From contig NZ_JADIJR010000002.1 of NCBI RefSeq assembly GCF_017355365.1, positions 1 through 64,000 on the forward strand: DNA of 64,000 bases. Direction: 5' to 3'. This DNA comes from Microbacterium sp. SD291. GTDB taxonomy: Bacteria; Actinomycetota; Actinomycetes; Actinomycetales; Microbacteriaceae. The notes under the pieces are model-generated. The model ran no database searches. It was given only the letters and a program-made list of their open reading frames with translations, and was not told the DNA's origin. Position numbers and translations under genes: made by a program. How positions within the stretch are numbered: position 1 is the first letter of the stretch; every line of letters begins with the position of its first letter. This document shows positions 1 through 8,919 of this stretch, in pieces.

Positions 1-634
1 CGTAGCGCGCGGTGAGGGAGGGGTCGTCGGAGAGCACGGTGCCGGTGCCGACCACGATCGCGTCGGCCTCTGCACGGCGCTCGTGCACGTCGGCGCGCGC
101 AGTGGGGCCGGTGATCCACTGGCTGGAGCCGTCGGAGGCCGCGGCGCGCCCGTCCAGGCTCTGCGCCCACTTCACGGTGATGTGCGGCCGGCCGAGACGC
201 TTGGCGGTGAGCCAGCCGTCGATCAGGGCGTGCGCGGCATCGGCCTGCTCACCGGCGTCCACGCTCACGCCCGCGCCGCGCAGCCGGTCGGCGCCGCCGC
301 CGGAGACGACCCCTGGGTCGTCGAGCGCATACACGACGCGGGCGACGCCCGCCTCGATCAGGGCCACGGCGCACGGCCCTGTGCGGCCGGTGTGATTGCA
401 CGGCTCGAGGGTGACGACGGCGGTGGCTCCGCGGGCCTCGCCGGGTGCCAGCTTCGACAGCGCATCGACCTCCGCGTGCGGGGTGCCTGCGCCGTGATGC
501 CAGCCCTCCGCGAGGACGACACCGGCGGGGGAGAGGATGATCGCACCCACTTGCGGATTGACTCCGCGCGGGCCGAGGGCGGCGAGTTCGAGCGCGCGGC
601 CCATCGCGCGGCGCTCCGCCTCGTTCACTGCCAT
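1..634 (-). CDS. ribD: Bifunctional pyrimidine deaminase/reductase RibD (5' part, runs off left edge)
   Basis: Riboflavin biosynthesis enzyme that deaminates, then reduces, the pyrimidine made from GTP. About 211 N-terminal codons are in the window. Translating the minus strand gives the zinc-binding deaminase motifs HAE (residues 53-55) and EPCNHTGRTGPC (about 77-88), followed by the start of the reductase domain (HITVKWAQSLDGR). The start ATG at 634 is the first Met of the conserved N-terminus. The gene lies directly behind an FMN riboswitch, so it is probably the first gene of a rib operon repressed by FMN. Family assignment is secure; only the length is unknown. Confidence 0.95.
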   Translation of the reverse strand, partial: MAVNEAERRAMGRALELAALGPRGVNPQVGAIILSPAGVVLAEGWHHGAGTPHAEVDALSKLAPGEARGATAVVTLEPCNHTGRTGPCAVALIEAGVARVVYALDDPGVVSGGGADRLRGAGVSVDAGEQADAAHALIDGWLTAKRLGRPHITVKWAQSLDGRAAASDGSSQWITGPTARADVHERRAEADAIVVGTGTVLSDDPSLTARY

Positions 635-688
635 CCGTCGTCCTTCTCTGAGGCTCCGGGGGTTGCAGAACGCGCGCGCAGACGCGTC

Positions 689-830
689 GTGCTGCCTCCC
701 TTCCGGACTAGCGGGATCTCTCCCACATCACCGTCGGTTCCGGAATTCCACCGGATCGGCATCCCGGAATGACCGAGATGCTCGCGGACTGTCACCGCCG
801 GTTCGGATTCACACCGACCCCGGAGCACGT
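689..830 (-). promoter_or_regulatory. FMN riboswitch (RFN element)
   Basis: Read on the minus strand, the stretch carries the hallmark RFN blocks in order: a GGGGTCGGTGTGAATCC-type 5' block, ACCGGCGGTGACAGTCCGCGA, a GATCCGGTGGAATTCCGG block, an ACCGACGGTG block, and AGTCCGGAAGGGAGGCAGCAC at the 3' end. It ends about 55 nt before the ribD start. RFN elements bind FMN and shut down riboflavin genes. The exact aptamer ends are approximate. Confidence 0.96.
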
Positions 831-841
831 TTGATGCTCTG

Positions 842-870
842 AGTGTACTCAACGCATATGAATGCATTTC
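842..870 (-). promoter_or_regulatory. Candidate promoter of the FMN riboswitch/ribD transcript
   Basis: On the minus strand a TACACT hexamer (847-842) and a GAAATG hexamer (870-865) are spaced by 17 nt. A start site about 7 nt further on would fall just before the first base of the riboswitch near 830. The -10 is good and the -35 is poor, so this is inferred from position. Confidence 0.45.
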
Positions 871-886
871 ATTCCGCGTCTCGCTG

Positions 887-1750
887 CTACTTGAGCAGCC
901 GGGACAGCCGGCGGTCGGCGAGCGGCTTCCCGCCGGTCTGGCAGGTGGGGCAGTACTCCATCGAGCGATCGGCGAAGAACACGCTGCGCACGGTGTCGCC
1001 GCACACCGGGCAGGCCTCGCCGCGCCGGGCGTGCACCTGCATCCCACGGCGCTTCGCGTCCTTGAGATCCGCAGGCGGCTTCCCCGAGGCCTCGGCCACG
1101 GCATCGGTCAGGGTCGCGTGCATGGCCGCGTACAGCCGGCCGATCTCGTCATCGTCGAGCTTCGCCGCGATCGCATACGGTGACATCCGCGCCGCGTGCA
1201 GGATCTCATCGGAGTACGCGTTGCCGATGCCGGCGATCACCCCCTGATCGCGCAGCAGCCCCTTGATCTGCGTGCGTCTGCCCTCGAGCAGCCCGGCGAA
1301 GGCCTCGCGGGTGAAGGCGGCGTCGAGGGGATCGGGTCCGAGCCGCGCGATGCCAGGGACGTCGTTCGGGTCGCGGGCCACATACACCGCGAGGGACTTC
1401 TTGGTGCCGGCCTCGGTGAGGTCGAAGCCGCTTCCGTCGTCGAGGGCCACTCGGAGCGCGATCGGCGACTTCCCCGGCCGGATCAGGGTGGCGGGCAGCG
1501 TCTCGTGCCAGCGCAGCCACCCCGCCTTCGCGAGGTGGAACACCAGATGAAGGTCGTCGCCGCAGGAGAGCACGACGAACTTCCCGAGGCGGGCGGATGC
1601 CGTGATCTCGGCGTTCTGCAGCGCGTGGATGGGCGGATCGTAGGTCTTCAGCGCCGAGATCGCCGAGACGGCGGCGCGCGTGATCGTGCGACCGACGGCC
1701 CGTCCGGCGAGGAAGCTCGTCAGTCCCTGTACTTCCGGCATCTCCGGCAT
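887..1750 (-). CDS. Fpg/Nei family DNA glycosylase
   Basis: Base-excision-repair glycosylase/AP lyase of the formamidopyrimidine-DNA glycosylase fold, 287 aa. The N-terminus MPEMPEVQ supplies the family's Pro-Glu catalytic pair after Met removal. A helix-two-turn-helix region (GIGNAYSDEILHAA) and a C-terminal four-cysteine zinc finger (CPVC, then YCPTC) follow. The MPEMPEVQ duplication leaves two possible starts three codons apart. I keep the upstream one because a CAGGAT hexamer lies exactly 6 nt before it, the spacing seen at leaderless genes here. Fpg versus Nei substrate preference cannot be told from sequence alone. Confidence 0.9.
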   Translation of the reverse strand: MPEMPEVQGLTSFLAGRAVGRTITRAAVSAISALKTYDPPIHALQNAEITASARLGKFVVLSCGDDLHLVFHLAKAGWLRWHETLPATLIRPGKSPIALRVALDDGSGFDLTEAGTKKSLAVYVARDPNDVPGIARLGPDPLDAAFTREAFAGLLEGRRTQIKGLLRDQGVIAGIGNAYSDEILHAARMSPYAIAAKLDDDEIGRLYAAMHATLTDAVAEASGKPPADLKDAKRRGMQVHARRGEACPVCGDTVRSVFFADRSMEYCPTCQTGGKPLADRRLSRLLK

Positions 1751-1783
1751 GCACTCATCCTGTCACCGGCATCCGACGTGCGG

Positions 1784-2347
1784 CTAGAGCACCGGCCAGT
1801 CCTGCGGCGTCCGGTCGTCGGTGGCGAGGATCCCGGCGAACCAGCCGTCGTCTCGGCCGCGCGGGCCGGTCAGCGCGAGTCGCTGAAGTCCCTCGTAGCG
1901 GAACCCGAGAGAGCGGGCGGTGCGGGCGGAGGGGATGTTCCCGGCGACCGCGCGCCAGCCGAGCCGCACCAGCCCGCGGTCTGCGAACGCCCAGTCGACG
2001 ACAGCGCGCGCGGCCTCGCCGAGATAGCCCCGGCCGCGGGCTTCGGGCACCATCCAGTAGCCGATCTCCGCGTGTGCTCCGTCGACGTTGGGCGTCACGT
2101 CGTGCAGGCCGATCATGCCCACCAGCGTCCCGTCCGCGCGGATCGCCCAGACGTACTCGTGATCCTCGGCCCACCCCTTCGCCACCATCTCGATGAACGA
2201 CACAGCATGCTCACGCGTGTAGGGGCTCGGCACTGTCGTCCAGCGGGGGATCTCCGGATCCTGGCAGGCCCTCTCGATCGCCTCGACATCCGGATCCGCC
2301 GGCGCCCGGAGGACGAGTCGTTCGGTGGTGAGGGTGACCGGTTCCAT
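1784..2347 (-). CDS. GNAT family N-acetyltransferase (RimJ/RimL type)
   Basis: Predicted acetyl-CoA-dependent N-acetyltransferase of 187 aa. It begins with the typical TTERLVLR strand and has the acetyl-CoA loop ARGRGYLGEAA near residue 120, then NIPSARTARSLGF, a common C-terminal motif of the RimJ-like branch. The substrate (protein N-terminus or small molecule) is unknown. A GTG lies one codon upstream, but TAGGAT at 2359-2354 sits 6 nt before the ATG at 2347, so that start is preferred. It is divergent from mfd. Confidence 0.85.
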   Translation of the reverse strand: MEPVTLTTERLVLRAPADPDVEAIERACQDPEIPRWTTVPSPYTREHAVSFIEMVAKGWAEDHEYVWAIRADGTLVGMIGLHDVTPNVDGAHAEIGYWMVPEARGRGYLGEAARAVVDWAFADRGLVRLGWRAVAGNIPSARTARSLGFRYEGLQRLALTGPRGRDDGWFAGILATDDRTPQDWPVL

Positions 2348-2552
2348 CACGGCATCCTATTGCGTGCCAGGACGACGGCTGATCGAGGGCGTCGGACCTC
2401 TGGCCGGCGAGGAAACAGGGATCAGATGCGTCGAGGTGAGTGTGTCGGCCTGGGGCGCGCCGCGCTGTGAGCGGATGGTCTCCGTTTTCTCAGGCGCTCG
2501 GCGACGCGACGCCCCCGGTCCGGTGTCGGAGGCCCAGGACTAAGCTTGTCCG

Positions 2553-5500
2553 GTGACTGTTCCGGGGATTCTGCGCGCCTTGGAAGAGGCGTCTCTGTAT
2601 CGTGACGCTCTCCGCTGGGCGCACACCGACGCCGACCTCGGACTGGTCGACGGACTCGACGCGCCCGCACTCGCGGGGCTGCTCACCCAGCGCGCGGCGG
2701 CGGGTCACCCTGCGGCCGTCCTCGCGGTCGTCCCCACAGGGCGCCGCGCCGAGAGCCTCGGGCAGGCGCTCGCCGCCTACCTCCCGGATGCCGAGGTGCT
2801 GACCTTCCCCGCGTGGGAGACGCTGCCTCACGAGCGGCTGAGCCCGAGCCCCGACACGGTGGGACTGCGTCTGCAGACGCTGCGACGCATCGCCGACTGG
2901 ACGGGCGCGCACCCGCTGGTCGTCGTCGCCTCCGTACGGGCGGCGCTGCAGCCGATCGCCGGGAACCTCGGCGAGATCACCCCGCTCGAAATGCGCATCG
3001 GCAGCCGCGGGCACGACCTCGACACCGTCGCGGAGCAGCTCGTCGAGCGGGCGTACTCCCGCGTCGACATGGTCTCCCGACGCGGCGAGTTCGCGGTGCG
3101 CGGCGGCATCCTCGACGTCTTCCCGCCGATCTCCGAGCACCCGTACCGCATCGAGTTCTTCGGCGACGAGATCGACCAGATCCGCGCGTTCTCGGTCGCC
3201 GACCAGCGCTCGCTTCCGGGCGACGTCGACGGCGTCGATCTCCCGCCGAGCCGGGAGCTCCTGCTCACGCCCGACGTGCGGGACCGGGCCAGGGCGCTGA
3301 TCGGCGGCTTCCCCGCGATCGCCGGGATGCTCGAGAAGATGTCGGAGGGGATCCCGGTCGAGGGCATGGAATCCCTGCTCCCCGCGGTGGCCGGCCCGCT
3401 GAAGTCGCTCGCCGAGTACCTCCCCGAGGGCAGCGCAACGGCGGTCATCGACCCCGAGCGCTCGAGCGCCCGTGCCATCACGCTCGGGGACACGAACCGT
3501 GAGTTCCTCGATGCCGCCTGGAGCGCGGCGACGTCCGGAGCATCCGCGCCCATCGATCTCGGCGCCGGCGACTTCCTCACCATCGCGCAGCTGCGCGAGG
3601 TCGTGCGCGATCGCGGCGGGGTGTGGTGGCGGCTCAGCCCGTTCGGGGTCGGACTCGGCGAAGGGGACACCGAGGCCGGCAACCTCGACGCGGCCGTCAT
3701 CCCGTCGTTCCACGGCAACGTCGACGGCGCGATCTCGTTCGTCGAGGCGAAGCTCGCCGACGGCTGGCGCGTCGTCGTCATCGCGGCAGGGCACGGACTC
3801 GTCGATCGCGCGCGCGACGTCCTCGCCGACCGCGGGATCGCCGCGCGCATCGTCGAGCAGCTGCCGGACGCCCCGGAAGCGGGCGTCGCGACGCTCATCA
3901 CGGGCTCGGTCGAAGCGGGCTTCCAGGTGCCGGAGGCGAAGCTCGCCGTCCTCACCGACAACGAGTTCTACGGCCGGACCATCGGCGGCGATCAGCGCGT
4001 CGTGAAGAAGCTCGCATCGCGCCGCAAGAACGTCGTCGATCCGCTGCAGCTGAAGCAGGGTGACCACGTCGTTCATGCGACCCACGGCATCGGCCGCTTC
4101 GTCGAGATGACGCAGCGCGAGGTGTCCACAGGCGGACGCAATGCCACCAAGTCGGTGCGCGACTATCTCGTGCTCGAGTACGCGCCGTCCAAGCGCGGAT
4201 ACCCGGGCGACAAGCTGTTCGTTCCCACCGATCAGCTCGACCTGCTCTCCAAGTACGTCGGCGGCGAAGCCCCGACCCTGTCGAAGATGGGCGGCAGCGA
4301 CTGGTCGCAGGCCAAGGGCAAGGCGCGCAAGGCCGTCCGCGACATCGCCGTCGAGCTCGTGAAGCTGTATTCGGCGCGGATGAGCGCGAAGGGGCACGCC
4401 TTCGGCCCTGACACGCCGTGGCAGCGCGAGCTGGAGGAGGCGTTCCCGTTCGCCGAGACGCACGACCAGCTGCAGACGATCGACGAGATCAAGGCCGACA
4501 TGGAGCGGCCGATCCCGATGGACCGGCTGCTCTCGGGCGACGTGGGCTTCGGCAAGACGGAGGTCGCCGTGCGGGCCGCGTTCAAGGCGATCCAGGACGG
4601 CAAGCAGGTCGCCATGCTGGTCCCGACGACCCTGCTCGTCAAGCAGCACCTCGAGACGTTCACCGAGCGGTTCGCCGGATTCCCGGTGAAGGTGCGGCCG
4701 CTGTCGCGGTTCCAGTCCGACAAGGAGGCGCGCCTCACGCTGCAGGGTCTCCTGGAGGGATCCGTCGACATGGTCATCGGCACCCACCGCATCCTCACCG
4801 ACCAGGTGATGTTCAAGGATCTCGGGCTGATGATCATCGACGAGGAGCAGCGTTTCGGCGTCGAGCACAAGGACTCGCTGAAGAAGATGAAGACGAACGT
4901 CGACATCCTCGCGATGAGCGCCACCCCGATCCCGCGGACCCTGGAGATGGCGGTCACCGGCATCAGGGAGATGTCGACGCTGCAGACCCCGCCCGAGGAC
5001 CGGCATCCGATCCTCTCCTTCGTCGGCCCCCGTAGCGACAAGCAGATCGCGGCCGCGATACGGCGCGAGATCCTCCGCGAGGGGCAGATCTTCTTCGTGC
5101 ACAACCGGGTGCAGTCGATCCAGCGCGTCGCGGCGGAGATCGCCGAGCTGGTGCCCGAGGCGCGCATCGCGGTCGCGCACGGGCAGCTCGGAGAGCATCA
5201 GCTGGAGCAGGTCGTCGACGATTTCTGGGAGCGCAAGTTCGACGTGCTCGTGTGCACGACGATCGTCGAGACAGGGCTCGACATCTCCAACGCGAACACC
5301 ATCATCATCGACCGCGCCGACAAGTACGGCCTCAGCCAGCTGCACCAGCTGCGCGGCCGTGTCGGACGAGGGCGCGAGCGGGCCTACGCGTACTTCCTCT
5401 ACGACGAGATGAAGCCGCTGTCCGAGACCGCGGCCGACCGGCTGCAGACGATCGCGGTGAACAACGACCTCGGATCGGGCATGCAGGTCGCCCTGAAGGA

Positions 5501-6128
5501 CCTCGAGCTGCGCGGCGCAGGCAACCTGCTCGGCGGCGAGCAGGCCGGTCACATCGCCGGCGTCGGCTTCGACCTGTACCTTCGCATGATCGGGGAGGCC
5601 GTGTCGACGTTCCGCGGAGAAGAGGTCGAGACGGGGCAGGAGCTGCGGCTCGAGCTGCCGCTGGACGCCCGGATCCCCGAGGACTACATCGACAGCGAGC
5701 GCCTGCGGCTGGAGGCCTACCAGAAGCTGTCGGCGGCATCGGCGGCCACCGCCAAGGACGACTCGATCGATCTCGTGATCGAGGAGCTCACCGACCGCTA
5801 CGGCAATCCGCCGGCCGAGGTCGAGGGTCTCGTCGCGATCGCGCGGCTTCGCCGCCGCGCCGCGCGCGCCGGACTCACCGACGTGGTGGCGATGGGGTCG
5901 AACCTGCGCATCGCGCCGGCACGCTTCGAGGATTCGATCAAGGTGCGGATGCAGCGGCTCTACCCGAAGGCGAAGCTGGTCGCCGGCGGAGAGGCGCTGG
6001 TGGTGCCGATGCCGACGATCGCCTCCGCCGTGGGCGTCGGAGTCGAGCCGCTGCCGGGTGCGGAGCTGCTCGCCTGGGTCGGGCAGCTGTTCACGGCGCT
6101 GTTCCCCGAGCCGGTCAAGGCCGAGTAG
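2553..6128 (+). CDS. mfd: Transcription-repair coupling factor Mfd
   Basis: DNA translocase that pushes stalled RNA polymerase off damaged DNA and recruits UvrA; 1191 aa, normal length. In order: a UvrB-like N-terminal part (about 20-400), the RNA-polymerase-interacting domain starting near residue 498 (QLKQGDHVVHATHGIG), the helicase core with Walker A GDVGFGKTE at about 662 and the DEEQ box near 763, the TRG/QLRGRVGR motif VI, and a C-terminal TRCF domain. The GTG start at 2553 has TAAGCT at 2541-2546, 6 nt upstream, suggesting a leaderless message. The minus strand is open for 1020 codons here but is a shadow. Confidence 0.98.
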   Translation: MTVPGILRALEEASLYRDALRWAHTDADLGLVDGLDAPALAGLLTQRAAAGHPAAVLAVVPTGRRAESLGQALAAYLPDAEVLTFPAWETLPHERLSPSPDTVGLRLQTLRRIADWTGAHPLVVVASVRAALQPIAGNLGEITPLEMRIGSRGHDLDTVAEQLVERAYSRVDMVSRRGEFAVRGGILDVFPPISEHPYRIEFFGDEIDQIRAFSVADQRSLPGDVDGVDLPPSRELLLTPDVRDRARALIGGFPAIAGMLEKMSEGIPVEGMESLLPAVAGPLKSLAEYLPEGSATAVIDPERSSARAITLGDTNREFLDAAWSAATSGASAPIDLGAGDFLTIAQLREVVRDRGGVWWRLSPFGVGLGEGDTEAGNLDAAVIPSFHGNVDGAISFVEAKLADGWRVVVIAAGHGLVDRARDVLADRGIAARIVEQLPDAPEAGVATLITGSVEAGFQVPEAKLAVLTDNEFYGRTIGGDQRVVKKLASRRKNVVDPLQLKQGDHVVHATHGIGRFVEMTQREVSTGGRNATKSVRDYLVLEYAPSKRGYPGDKLFVPTDQLDLLSKYVGGEAPTLSKMGGSDWSQAKGKARKAVRDIAVELVKLYSARMSAKGHAFGPDTPWQRELEEAFPFAETHDQLQTIDEIKADMERPIPMDRLLSGDVGFGKTEVAVRAAFKAIQDGKQVAMLVPTTLLVKQHLETFTERFAGFPVKVRPLSRFQSDKEARLTLQGLLEGSVDMVIGTHRILTDQVMFKDLGLMIIDEEQRFGVEHKDSLKKMKTNVDILAMSATPIPRTLEMAVTGIREMSTLQTPPEDRHPILSFVGPRSDKQIAAAIRREILREGQIFFVHNRVQSIQRVAAEIAELVPEARIAVAHGQLGEHQLEQVVDDFWERKFDVLVCTTIVETGLDISNANTIIIDRADKYGLSQLHQLRGRVGRGRERAYAYFLYDEMKPLSETAADRLQTIAVNNDLGSGMQVALKDLELRGAGNLLGGEQAGHIAGVGFDLYLRMIGEAVSTFRGEEVETGQELRLELPLDARIPEDYIDSERLRLEAYQKLSAASAATAKDDSIDLVIEELTDRYGNPPAEVEGLVAIARLRRRAARAGLTDVVAMGSNLRIAPARFEDSIKVRMQRLYPKAKLVAGGEALVVPMPTIASAVGVGVEPLPGAELLAWVGQLFTALFPEPVKAE

Positions 6129-6191
6129 CCCACGTGCGCGGGCTCGTCAACCGGGTGTGAGATCCGTCGCGGCCCGGCGGATGCTGTCGGC

Positions 6192-6353
6192 ATGTGGACA
6201 CTGCTGATCGTCCTTCTGGTCCTCTGGGCCGCCGTGAGCGTGCTCGGCTTCGTCGTGAAGGGCTTCTTCTGGCTCGCGATCCTCGGGATCCTCCTGTTCG
6301 TCGGGACGATCGTGTTCGGGATGCTGCGACGGGGGAGCACGCCGCGGGAGTAG
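6192..6353 (+). CDS. Small hydrophobic membrane protein, unknown function
   Basis: A 53-aa ORF starting MWTLLIVLLVLWAAVSVLG with two predicted membrane segments (about 2-20 and 24-43) and a basic tail (LRRGSTPRE). It fills the gap between mfd and the MFS gene on the same strand. I do not recognise a named family. No clear ribosome-binding site or -10 stands directly before the ATG. Coding status rests on the clean hydrophobic pattern, third-position GC and the fit to the gap. Confidence 0.6.
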   Translation: MWTLLIVLLVLWAAVSVLGFVVKGFFWLAILGILLFVGTIVFGMLRRGSTPRE

Positions 6354-6414
6354 CGGCGGCCGGCTGTGGCATCCGCCCCTGGTGACGGGAGGGGCAGGGG
6401 CATAGAGTCGCGGC

Positions 6415-8109
6415 ATGGTCGCTCAGCGTAGCGGGAGCAGGCTCAGCGAGGCAGCGGCGGCGTTCGCGAGCAATTGGCGCAATCCGAACCTGCGCCGTGC
6501 GCAGCTGAGCTTCTTCTTCTCATGGACGGCCGAATGCGCCTTCATGGTGGCGCTCAGCATCGTCGCCTACAACGAGGGCGGGGCGCTCGCCGTCGGCATC
6601 GTGGGTCTCGTCACGATGCTGCCCTCCGCCGTGCTCACGCCTCTGCTCGCGCCGCTCGCGGACCGCGGGCGGCGCGAGCGCGTGCTCGTCGCCGTGTCGC
6701 TGCTGCGCGGCATGGCGATGGCGATCGCCGCGCTGATCGTGGCGGTCTCCGGACCGCTCGTCCTCGTGTTCGCCGTGGCCGCAGCCTCCGCCGTCGCTGC
6801 GACGCTCTTCCGCCCCGCGCATTCCGCGCTGCTTCCGACCCTGTGCCGCACCGGCCACGAGCTGGCCAGCGCCAATGTCGTCCGAGGGCTGCTGGACTCG
6901 ATCGCGAGCCTGATCGGCCCGCTCGTCGCGGCCGTGCTGCTGGCGGTCACCCAGGCATCGGTCGTCCTCGCGGTCAGTGCCGCCTGCGCGTGCTGCGCCG
7001 CGCTGCTGGTGACGCGCCTGCGCTACGAGGCCCCGGTCGCCGCCGCTCCGGCACGCAGGCCCGGCCTTCTCGCCGAGGCGGTCGAGGGCGTCAGGGCCGT
7101 GGCGGGCAACCGGGATCTGCCGGTCATTCTCGCGCTGATCTCGGCCCAGACCCTCACGCGCGGTGCGCTCACCGTGTTCGCGGTGGTCGTCGCGATCGAA
7201 CTGCTCGGCATGGGCGATTCGGGCGCCGGCGCGCTGATGGCGGCGCTCGGGGCCGGCGCCGTGTTCGGGTCTCTCGCCGCGTCGATGCTCGTCCGCGTCT
7301 GGCGGCTCGGGGCCTGGTTCGCGATCGGCGTCGGACTCTGGGGCGCGCCGATCGCGCTGATCGGGGTGTTCCCGCAGCAGACGGTCGCGCTGCTCCTGCT
7401 CGCGATGGTCGGCATCGCCAATGCTCTGATCGACGCCGCGGGTTTCACGCTGATCGGCAGGCTGGCGCCGGATGCCGTGATGGCACGCGTCTTCGGAGTG
7501 CTGGAGACGCTGGTCGCGCTCTCGATCGGGCTCGGCTCGATCCTGGCCTCCGCGCTGGTCGAGCTCTTCGGCGTCGACGTCGCGCTGATCTCGATCGGCC
7601 TGCTGTGCCCCGTTCTGGCGGTGACGGCGTGGTGGCGGCTGCGCCACATCGACCGCACCGTGGAGGATCTCGATGACGAGATCGCGCTGCTGCAGCGAGT
7701 GCCGATGTTCGAGCCGCTTCCGCTGCCCGCGATCGAGCAGCTTGCGAGGGGACTGGAGCGGGTCGAGGTCGGGGCCGGCGTCACGGTGTTCGCACAGGGT
7801 GACATCGGCGACCTGTACTACCTGATCGAAACGGGCGAGGCCGAGGTCATCGGCGACGGGCGGGTCGTCGCCACGCTCGGACCGGGGGAGGGATTCGGCG
7901 AGATCGCGCTGCTGCGCAGAACGCACCGCACCGCGGGGGTGCGCGCCCGCACGGACCTGCGGCTGTGCGCGCTGACGGGTGAGCGCTTCACCTCTGTCGT
8001 GCTCGGCTTCACTCCGAGCGTCGCCGCCGCCGCCGGCGACGTGGACGGGCGTCTCCGCCGGTTCGCCCCGGGTGCGGCGCCGGAGAGCGGAAGCCCGACG
8101 ACGGGGTGA
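6415..8109 (+). CDS. MFS transporter fused to a C-terminal cyclic nucleotide-binding domain
   Basis: A 564-aa fusion. Residues about 30-415 form twelve hydrophobic segments with a cytoplasmic loop LADRGRRERV of MFS type. Residues about 425-540 are a CAP_ED/cNMP-binding domain (VFAQGDIGDLYYLIETGE) with a phosphate-binding cassette FGEIALLRRTHRTA that keeps the Arg contacting the cyclic phosphate. The obvious inference is transport gated by cAMP or a related nucleotide, but the substrate is unknown. TAGAGT (6403-6408) lies 6 nt before the ATG. Confidence 0.88.
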   Translation: MVAQRSGSRLSEAAAAFASNWRNPNLRRAQLSFFFSWTAECAFMVALSIVAYNEGGALAVGIVGLVTMLPSAVLTPLLAPLADRGRRERVLVAVSLLRGMAMAIAALIVAVSGPLVLVFAVAAASAVAATLFRPAHSALLPTLCRTGHELASANVVRGLLDSIASLIGPLVAAVLLAVTQASVVLAVSAACACCAALLVTRLRYEAPVAAAPARRPGLLAEAVEGVRAVAGNRDLPVILALISAQTLTRGALTVFAVVVAIELLGMGDSGAGALMAALGAGAVFGSLAASMLVRVWRLGAWFAIGVGLWGAPIALIGVFPQQTVALLLLAMVGIANALIDAAGFTLIGRLAPDAVMARVFGVLETLVALSIGLGSILASALVELFGVDVALISIGLLCPVLAVTAWWRLRHIDRTVEDLDDEIALLQRVPMFEPLPLPAIEQLARGLERVEVGAGVTVFAQGDIGDLYYLIETGEAEVIGDGRVVATLGPGEGFGEIALLRRTHRTAGVRARTDLRLCALTGERFTSVVLGFTPSVAAAAGDVDGRLRRFAPGAAPESGSPTTG

Positions 8110-8158
8110 CTTCAGGCGGTGCAGGACGTCACGGCATCCGCGGGTCTAGTCTGGCGTC

Positions 8159-8761
8159 ATGTTGTACGAGCACCTCGGGGCTCGGCCCCGGATCCATGAC
8201 ACCGCCGTCATCGCCCCCACCGCCGTGATCTCCGGCGACGTGGAGATCGGGCCGGGCTGCCAGGTGCTGCACGGCGCCGTGATCACCGCCGAGGGCGGAC
8301 CGATCACGCTCGGCGAGCACGTCATCGTCATGGAGAACGCGCTGATCCGCGCCACGGCGGCGAACGCCGTGCACATCGGCGCGCACACGCTCGTCGGCAC
8401 GCTCGCGAGCATCGCCGGCGCGACCGTCGGCGAGGAGGTGTTCTTCGCCTCGGGCGCGCGCATCTTCAACGGCGCGATCGTCGGCGACCGTTGCGAGGTG
8501 CGCGTGAACGCGATCGTGCATCGCCGCGCCGTGCTGCCGGAGGGCACCGTCGTGCCGATCGGCTGGGTGGCTGTCGGCGACCCGGTGCAGCTTCTCTCAC
8601 CTGACCGTGACGACGAGATCGCGGCGGCGCAGCCGGAGCTGGACTTCCCCGGTCACGTATTCGGCGTCGACCGCGACACGCCCGACCTCATGGTCCAGCT
8701 GACCGAGCGCTACGGCACCTCGCTCGCGCGGCACGCCGGCGATCACGAGGTGCCGCGCTGA
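8159..8761 (+). CDS. Left-handed beta-helix (hexapeptide) protein, gamma-carbonic-anhydrase-like
   Basis: 200 aa built from hexapeptide turns (for example VISGDVEIGPGCQVLHGAV, then IGAHTLVGTLASIAGATVGEEVFF). The overall plan matches the gamma-carbonic anhydrase/YrdA/PaaY group. However, where true gamma enzymes have the histidine pair GHxAxLHG, this one reads GTLASIAGA, so a zinc-enzyme activity is doubtful. TAGTCT (8147-8152) lies 6 nt before the ATG. It could act as an acyltransferase or a non-catalytic homologue. Confidence 0.8.
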   Translation: MLYEHLGARPRIHDTAVIAPTAVISGDVEIGPGCQVLHGAVITAEGGPITLGEHVIVMENALIRATAANAVHIGAHTLVGTLASIAGATVGEEVFFASGARIFNGAIVGDRCEVRVNAIVHRRAVLPEGTVVPIGWVAVGDPVQLLSPDRDDEIAAAQPELDFPGHVFGVDRDTPDLMVQLTERYGTSLARHAGDHEVPR

Positions 8762-8843
8762 CGGCATCCGCTTCTCGCGGGGCTCGGCTCCGGACTCCCG
8801 CAGCGGTGAGCGCGGCGCCGTCAGCGTGTCGCGCTGCTGTTCT

Positions 8844-8919
8844 CCGAGTCGCGCTGCTGTTCCCGCCACGCGCTGCGTGAATATCAGCAGCGCGAACGAG
8901 ATTCAGCAGCGCGACTCGG
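8844..8919. repeat. Long inverted repeat between convergent genes
   Basis: CCGAGTCGCGCTGCTG at 8844-8859 is perfectly complementary to CAGCAGCGCGACTCGG at 8904-8919 (16 bp, 44-nt loop). Inside and just outside are further copies of GCGCTGCTG (8831-8839) and CAGCAGCGC (8885-8893). It lies between the hexapeptide gene and gdhA, which are transcribed toward each other, so a bidirectional terminator role is possible, though there is no T run. Confidence 0.7.

Noticed and set aside
2490..5552. Open reading frame of about 1020 codons on the minus strand across mfd
   Set aside because: It is antisense to a clearly conserved gene, is rich in Arg/Asp/His/Gly as expected from GC-rich shadows, and shows no domain.
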